Of a stretch of DNA of 64,000 bases, positions 57,348 to 64,000 are shown piece by piece. A model generated the notes under the pieces. It searched no databases. It was given only the letters and a program-made list of their open reading frames with translations, and was not told where the DNA came from. The translations under genes and the position numbers were made by a program. Each line of letters opens with the position of its first letter. Position 1 is the first letter of the stretch. Source of the stretch: Neopestalotiopsis rosae (Eukaryota > Ascomycota > Sordariomycetes > Amphisphaeriales > Sporocadaceae); the NCBI GenBank assembly GCA_023078685.1, contig JALGAS010000014.1, positions 62,001 to 126,000 on the forward strand, given 5' to 3'.

Positions 57348-60300
57348 TGTTCATTTGCATGTGAAGTCATATTCGACATCCGCTGCGCTCCGGATACTGC
57401 ATGGGGGGGGGGGGGGGGGGGGGGGGGGGGAATGCAGCTTCCATGTACTCATCTTTTTCATTTTCAGGAGAACTTGCCACTGGTCTGCTGGCGATAGTGT
57501 TATGGTCTGGACGTTCAAGAGCCTGATGGACTAAAGCGGTGCTGCTATTACGGAACACTCCGTTTGCCGGCTCCCAAAGACAAGACTTGCTTTGATGGAA
57601 GTTTGCATTAGGGTCGGTTTATTGCCATACGCGAAGATCCATCACTCTCGATGCCTGAATATGGCTGTGCTGAGGTGCATTTGTGGTAGGAGGAGGAAAA
57701 GACCGAGTTGCAATGTCAAAATAGCCCCAGGTGCACTGTAGTGTATGTAGCCAATCCATGCTTTCATATAACCTGTAACGCGAGTGAAGCATGATTGCCT
57801 TGTGTCGTCAAGTGGTTCGAGGCAGCTGGAAAGAATCATATTTTCGTACAACGGCAAGCTTGAGTAAACAGTCTCGATCGCGACAATACGTTACCAGAAT
57901 CAATCCTTGTGGTAGCGGAAGTGAACGGGATGAGATGGTGCCGGGTGACCGGACTGATCTCATTATTGATGAAGGCGCGATGTGTGATTGTTGGGCGCGA
58001 CTATGTTATTCAAGGTTGCACTCTATTGAAGATTAGTAAAGCACTGAAATTGGCCATGAGTGGTTGATCGTCAGTCAAAGCGATGGTGGTTGTTGAACGA
58101 AAAGGACCCCTGCTCATTTCCCTGGGGAAGGCATGTGACAGTCTTGGCGGGGGTGCGTTCAGGGTTTTTGACATGTGAAATCCCATTGATCCCAGCGACC
58201 GAGGGCCTCAACTCGCGTGGCTCTCAATGAAAACCAGATCCGGATATATCGTCCGTTTTTGTTGAGATTTTTTGGATTACTATACGGGATGATGATCTGA
58301 CGGGTTTCTGGAACAATTCTACTGTATTGAGCCGCAAGGAACCGACTGGCTGGGTGACATTCGGATGACGGGTGTGATGCAGTCTTGAAAGCTGCACTCC
58401 GCGCCTGTCTGTTCCTGTCCGCATATTACTAACCTAGAGTATTAACAACGCCTACATGACACATGACGGGGCGTGTCTCTTCCAACAACGTTATTATTCG
58501 GGTCGAGTCGTTGAACGCTCCTTGCGTAGATAGTCCCAATCATGAGTGGGTAAAAGACGCATTTACTGTGTACCATCTTGTCTAAGAAGACGGAAATTTA
58601 CAGACGAGCGACCTAGCTCCAGGTACAGCTTTCCAGGTATTTAGGTTAAGCCCAAGAAGTGACAAGCCGCGTGGGAATCGCGGAATAGCGGGAAGTCTAG
58701 TCGATAAATTGACATTTTGTGCAACCACTCAATGTGTCACTTTGGCAGCTGTATGCGGCATACAGGTGAGACTGAGGGAGCATCATTGGCTGTCATTAAA
58801 CTCAACCAGGCGGTGACGATTCTAATGTGAGCCCAGGCTTCAATGTTGCATGCAGTCAGGGCAGTATATTCAGACATTGGCAACGGGGCGGTGAATTTCA
58901 ACATTCCGCAGCGGCGTAATAGACGAGTGTATTGCCCCGCCAAATAAGAAGATGCGCAACACCAAAATTGGCGATCGATCATCTCAGCGACGCCGAGGTT
59001 CATGAGCCAGCATGGTAAGGACAAACGGCGATCCATCCCATCATAAGCCTGGGTAGAAACTGAAAATCAATCATCAATGCTTCTTTCAGTTCAAGTGTCG
59101 GCAAGTGAACCGGAACGCAAAGGACATTCTGGTAGCTCTGCGCTGCGGCTAGGACCAAAAAGCTCAGGGCGCGAGCTCAGCGCGCAAATCCGCAAACCCG
59201 CGGGCGCCTTTTTTTCTCCTCTGGGCCCTTCCCCAACAAAAATTGAAGATGCGAGGGCAGAGGAGAGAAAACTTTATGACTTGCCCCGCAATCCCAATTA
59301 TTTCTCCAGGGTCCAAAGATCTCCATTTTTTATTTTTCATGTACAAGGAAGTCGGACTCGTACATGCGACCAACGCCACTCAAATTGCTGAGAAGGACTA
59401 ATTTTTGAATTCTTCTGCTTGCAGTTTGACATGTCGCGTGTCGCGTAAAGACACTTTGTGAATATACGTATCTCGATACTCAGGGACCAGATGAATACGC
59501 ACGTGTGCGCTTATGTAGGAACAAACTGAAGCAATGGCGTTATCATTATCAGACATTGAATTGTGGAGCGCCGATAATGGCCAAGATCTATGAAATACAA
59601 GGGCATCGAATATGATACTGCGACATAGACATTCTCAAAATTGTCGCGAATCCTTTAAATCATTGGCCTACGTACCGTGGCTTGTACAAACGATGGACCT
59701 CGGATGCTCCTGTATCCTTACCTTGAACCACGGCCCCCACGAACACAATTCTTTGGGCAGGGTCAAGAAGAGTATCAAGTATACAAAATGCAATTCTTCT
59801 GGGGTCTACCCAAGCTGCTGCATGTCCTTTAGCTGCGCACAAGCTCATTGGCTGACAAGACACAAATGTCTAGACGTCATACCCACCCAAGTCGCGTGTC
59901 CAAGACACTAGGAGACTATTATAATCCCAACAGAATCGGCTTCGCGACAAGACTTTTTTTTTGTTGCTGGTTTTGGCTGCTGGCTGCTGGATCTGCCTGG
60001 CTACTGGGCCAAACGGCACCATTCCACCTATGGCAATCCGCTCGAGCTTTTGCTTCTTGTTTCTGCTTCTTGCTGGGAACTTGGACCCCCCAAGGGACCT
60101 GGCAAACCTGGGACCCGATCCCCAGGGCCCATGGTGCCGCATCTTTCGGGAGGCGATCGTTGAGTTGCCGTTCGTTCCCTTCTCTTTTGCTTGTGCATGT
60201 GCCCTCTGCCTTGTGTGTGTCTGATGTCCATCAATGCTAGCTGGGCCTAGTCGTCCTTCAATTGGGACGCTACGTACCCATCTACTGGTTCTAATACCAT

Positions 60301-60790
60301 ATCGGAGGCGATTGTACCCTGGTTCGGGACCTACATGGGGGGTAGTAGGTACACAGACGTTGGTTTCCAAAATAATAATTCATCAACGAACGACCTCCTG
60401 GCTCGGAGTCGTCCTGATAATATTTTTTCTGTTCTTCTTGCCCGTCCAAAGAAAAGTTTTATTGCTTGATTTTCTTCTTCTCTAGTCTGAGCTCTACTGC
60501 TTCATGACAACAATTCCATTTTCACATTATTAGCTCCTCAATGTCTGTTTGAGCTCGGTGTCTCTCAATAATACCTTCCCATTCGAACCCACTTGTCTCG
60601 TACCCGAACATAATCTCAAGGGTCCTCACCAAGAATCACGGCCGGAAACTCTTTCGTCTCTTGTTGAACACAAACGGGCCGCTCTGCCCTTTTTCCAATC
60701 TGAGCTTCTTCGTCTCTTCCCAAAAAAGAGCTCGACGATATCCCAGCTTCCGAGCATAACAGTCGTCTAGACAGAAACACAATAGCCGCC
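57348..60790. other. 3.4-kb intergenic region upstream of the elongase gene
   Basis: Apart from the poly(G) tract I see no feature. Frames at 57791-58036, 59077-59391 and 59848-60370 overlap others on the opposite strand and have no family likeness. The last ~300 bp is C/T-rich leader for the elongase. Confidence 0.5.
57403..57430. repeat. Poly(G) tract, 28 bp, flanked by an inverted repeat
   Basis: 28 consecutive G, with CTGCAT immediately before and A-ATGCAG immediately after, which are reverse complements. It starts 55 nt after the GTPase stop codon, so it is probably in the 3' untranslated region. It could form a G-quadruplex if present in the mRNA-like strand. Confidence 0.9.
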
Positions 60791-62278
60791 ATGGCGTCCT
60801 CACCTTCGGTATTCTTTGAGGCGCCTCCCTCGTCCCTCTTCAACTTTCCTCCGCCCACGGAACCGCAAGCCATCCCGCCGCCGCACTTTGAAAACCTTCC
60901 CTTCACCATCCCGGACGAGTGGTTCACGGCCGCCCTGGACCCCAGGGTTCCCATCACCATTGCCGCTGCCTACGCCATCACGGCCAAGCTGCTGAACAAG
61001 TACAATACCTCTACCGGCAAGAAGCCCTGGGCTATCAGCAAGACTGCGCCCTTCCGCCTCTTTGTCGTTTTGCACAATATCTTCCTGGCTGTCTACTCGG
61101 CATGGACCTTTATTGGCATGTTTGGCGCCCTGAGAAGGTCGATTGTCAGCCCCAACGGTCCCAATGGCTTGGCCGGCACCGTCGACAGCTTCTGCAAGCT
61201 CAACGGTCCCGCCGGTTTTGGCAATGCCGCCACCTACATTCAGGATGAGAACGCTTGGGAGACGTCCCCTAGCCGCGTGGATGTTGGACGTCTCTGGAAC
61301 GAGGGATTGGCCTTTTACGGCTGGATCTTCTACCTGAGCAAGTTCTACGAGGTCCTCGACACCTTTATCATCCTGGCCAAGGGCAAGCTCAGCTCCACGC
61401 TGCAGACTTACCACCACGCCGGTGCCATGATGTGCATGTGGGCTGGTATGCGCTACATGTCGGCACCCATCTGGATGTTTGCCTTTGTCAACTCTGGTAT
61501 CCACGCCATGATGGTGAGTTTTCCTACGCCCAAGATTTCTTCAGTGCCATGAGAATGTTATCAGCTAACTTGTGTCCAGTACACCTACTACACCGTCACT
61601 GCCTTCAACATTCGCGTCCCTACCACGATCAAGCGCACCCTGACCACCCTGCAAATTACCCAGTTCCTCATCGGCGCATCCTACGCCATGGTCCACTCCT
61701 TTGTCTACTACACCATCCCGGTCCAGGTCCCCGTCGCCAAGCCCGTGTCCGCTGTCTCGAGCGCCGTGGCCGCCGCCACCGAGTCGGCCCATGCTGCTGG
61801 ATCCCTCCTCGACAGTCTTAAGCAGGCCGTCTTTGGCGCCGCCGAGGCTGCCAACCCAGCCGCCATTGTCGGCCCCGAGACCACTGGCGCCGCTACCGAG
61901 AGCGTCTTTTACGAGACCCAGTACCAGGCCACCCCCTGCATCACCACCATTGGCCAGACTTTCGCCATCTGGCTCAACGTGCTGTACCTGGCGCCCCTGA
62001 CCTACCTCTTCGTCTCCTTCTTCATCACCAGCTACCTCAAGCGCAGCAGCGCCGAGACGGAGCGCAGCCGCGCCGACAAGAAGAGCGGCCTCGCCGACCG
62101 CCGCGTCAGCAACGCCATGCTCACCGCCGAGAAGGCCGGCTGGGACGCCGCCAAGGGCATCGAGCGCGAGGTCTACGGCCAGGGCGGCAGCGAGAGCGCC
62201 GTCGTCGAGGAGGACAATGAGCCTGTCGCCGCCAACGGCCGGGCCCTGCGTAGCCGCAAGGCCAATGGCAAGAACTAA
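60791..62278 (+). CDS. ELO-family fatty-acid elongase (QxxHH type)
   Basis: Model: exons 60791-61513 and 61580-62278; 473 residues. It is an ER 3-ketoacyl-CoA synthase of the GNS1/SUR4/ELO family, which adds two carbons to acyl-CoA using malonyl-CoA. Motifs in order: FYLSKFYEVLDT (KxxExxDT), LQTYHHAGA with the histidine box at about 205-209, and NSGIHAMM joined by splicing to YTYYTVTA (NxxHxxMYxYY). Several hydrophobic helices surround them. The histidine box is QTYHH, not HxxHH; the Gln form is known mainly from polyunsaturated-type elongases. The loop after the YTYY helix is unusually long (about 90 Ala/Ser/Val-rich residues, 315-400) and the cytosolic tail is long and charged, making the protein larger than the usual 300-350 residues. 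The start at 60791 has the good context GCCGCCATGG. Confidence 0.92.
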
Positions 62279-64000
62279 GGAGAATGCTGTCACGATGCAA
62301 TGTCGACAAGATTTATGGAGTCATTGACCAGGTTCTGACTTCCTGATCCTCTGCCCACCCGGCTGGGTCTGCCCCGTACCAACACTCCTGGTGCTACAAA
62401 CTACCATTAGATGGATTTAAAAAAGACGAAGGATCTTTGAACAACCAAGATCAAGTTTGGAGATGACTACAAGAAGAGCCTGCTTGGGAAGCTTCGGACA
62501 GATGCGTTCACGAAAGTGAACTGCCACATGATATGCATTGATCTGACCATCGATGAGAAGAGATCATGCTATGTATATAGAGGGAACCGGATACGGCGTT
62601 TTCAGGGGGGATGTATTTCTTTCTTGCTGCACACTATCTAGCCAAGAAGTAAAAAAACAAAAGAAAAGCATTTTGTAATTTTGTCAAGTTGCTCTGTGTC
62701 TGTCATGTCTCTCTCCCTCGTCTCCCTTCCCGTGCCCGTGATAAATATCACACGATATCTTGATAAATATGAAGGTGGCTTGAACTTGCCATGTGGCTCA
62801 TTTCAATGGTGTTTTCATGGGGCCAAGAGGTCCCCCAAGCCGATTGAGTCGACTGTCATGGTTCAGCACAGCAATATAAAGCGTTCCGAGTTTCATGTTC
62901 CCTTTGCACTGTTTCCTCGAATCTACTCTCGTCTTTTGCAGACCGACCAAAACTGTCATGATCAACGTACACGGGATATTGAAATTATACAACCAACTTG
63001 ACGTGGTCTTTAAGCTGTAGCAGCCACACATTCCTCAGGGCCAATTTATATACAAACCAGACAAAGATCCGTGATAGTAATGACCTTGTCCGAAGCAAGA
63101 TATCTTATACGCTCCCCAAGAACGTTTCTTCCTTCCGGACAACACGGGCTTGAAACGAGACAAATATAACTTCCTGCAAATCGTCAAACCATACAGCCAG
63201 CCTTCTTCCGAGGGTGCCCTGTGGCTCTTGAAAACATTTCATCGTCTTTTTGTGAATTCTAGAGACTGCAATCCGTCATGAAACCGAACCCGAGCTCCCC
63301 GTTGTAGGCATGGGCTATAATACATCTCTGGCATATGTCAAAGTTCACAAAAGTATCTTGCTTCAAGTCGGGATGAAGAACGATTTGCCATATCCTACAA
63401 GACCAGCACAGTGCTGTAGAACATAAGCGTTCAGTTGTCAGTCCACGTAGCAAAGTCACCATGTCACTCGTTAGGAGAAGAAAGTGTTTGTTTGTTTATG
63501 AAATTATTTTCTCATTATGCTCATCAGCAAACAGTGTTGTTGGGATGCGATGGTACTCTGGGTATGCTTGTATCGCTTTCGTCTCTTCATCATTACTGGC
63601 AGTATAACCACGCTGGAAAGCTGGTTTATACTAGAAGACTGTATGTGTGTATGTGTGTATCTCTCAAAAGAGGACTCCCCACGAGGAGGAACCCTATGAC
63701 AAAATGATGCCCCAACGCCTTGCCTAAAATCAAAATAGAGGTTCTCTCGACCCTGTCTGTCCAGGGGATTCTGTTTCGTAAAATGTATAACCATTAGAGG
63801 AAGGGCATGATGTAGCAAATGACATCAACTCTTCCCCTCCTCTATTCGCATGCCAGTCTATAATGTTCATCATCTGGGGCAACTGAATCCTTTCGTGGAT
63901 ATCTTCTTTCATCGTTGCGCTCCCTCCACTCTCAAATGCACGATGACGTTCCTGTCAACCGTCGTCTCTTCTAAGCATCCACACAAGCCACATGATCGCG
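62279..64000. other. 3' flank of the elongase gene, no gene supported
   Basis: About 1.7 kb with only short frames on both strands. A minus-strand frame at 63730-63912 could be the end of a gene beginning outside the window, but nothing in it is recognisable. Confidence 0.45.

Noticed and set aside
59848..60240. 130-codon plus-strand frame with a hydrophobic segment
   Set aside because: Overlaps an equally long minus-strand frame, lies in a C/T-rich upstream region and has no family likeness.
60560..60600. TTCGAA-like sequence resembling a tRNA T-loop on the minus strand
   Set aside because: The flanking bases cannot form a T stem and no D arm or acceptor stem is present. No tRNA was found anywhere in the window.

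Overview
The window is nuclear DNA of a filamentous ascomycete. The genes are separated, on both strands, and interrupted by short GT-AG introns (mostly 50-90 nt) with CTAAC/CTRAC-like branch sites close to the acceptor. The promoters are long and pyrimidine-rich, and the proteins have fungal architectures (Pep3/Vps18, two-PHD Rco1, RRM-plus-Pumilio Jsn1 type, a PKA catalytic subunit with a long Q/S/P-rich N-terminus). Protein style suggests Sordariomycetes, probably Hypocreales; the species cannot be read from the sequence. I support 16 protein genes. I found no tRNA, rRNA, CRISPR array or intact transposon.

Layout, left to right. UDP-glucose/dTDP-glucose 4,6-dehydratase (322-1818, +); LaeA-like SAM methyltransferase (3663-5032, +); Vps18 (6089-9057, +); a 7.4-kb stretch with no convincing protein gene (9058-16440); Jsn1-type PUF protein (16441-20084, +); Rco1-like PHD protein of the Rpd3S complex (22030-26618, -); PA2G4/Cdb4-type M24-fold protein (27866-29484, -); SNF5 of SWI/SNF (31427-33820, +); HSDL2-like short-chain dehydrogenase (34356-35362, -) divergent from a kappa-class glutathione transferase (35869-36939, +); coiled-coil/glycine-zipper protein (37742-38383, +); NFKBIL1-like protein (38619-39731, -) divergent from NSRP1 (40174-41313, +); Tim13 (41635-41937, -); L-type lectin (42899-43993, +); PKA catalytic subunit (47458-49161, +); CorA-like membrane protein (50338-52754, +); SLIP-GC/dynamin-like GTPase (53902-57347, +); ELO fatty-acid elongase (60791-62278, +).

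Most of the genes are housekeeping or regulatory: vacuolar tethering, chromatin (Rco1, SNF5), RNA control (PUF, NSRP1, NFKBIL1-like), signalling (PKA) and mitochondrial import. Two divergent pairs stand out. The dehydrogenase and the kappa transferase both end in the peroxisomal signal AKL and share a 506-bp promoter containing a CCGAGG site, the core bound by fungal fatty-acid regulators of the FarA/FarB type. The NFKBIL1-like gene and NSRP1, both linked to splicing in animals, share a 442-bp promoter. The SLIP-GC-like GTPase ends in three exact 9-residue repeats centred on KQED, two of which fit the SUMO acceptor consensus.

Exon boundaries were derived by hand from splice consensus, reading frame and expected family motifs. 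Every multi-exon model given here closes in frame.
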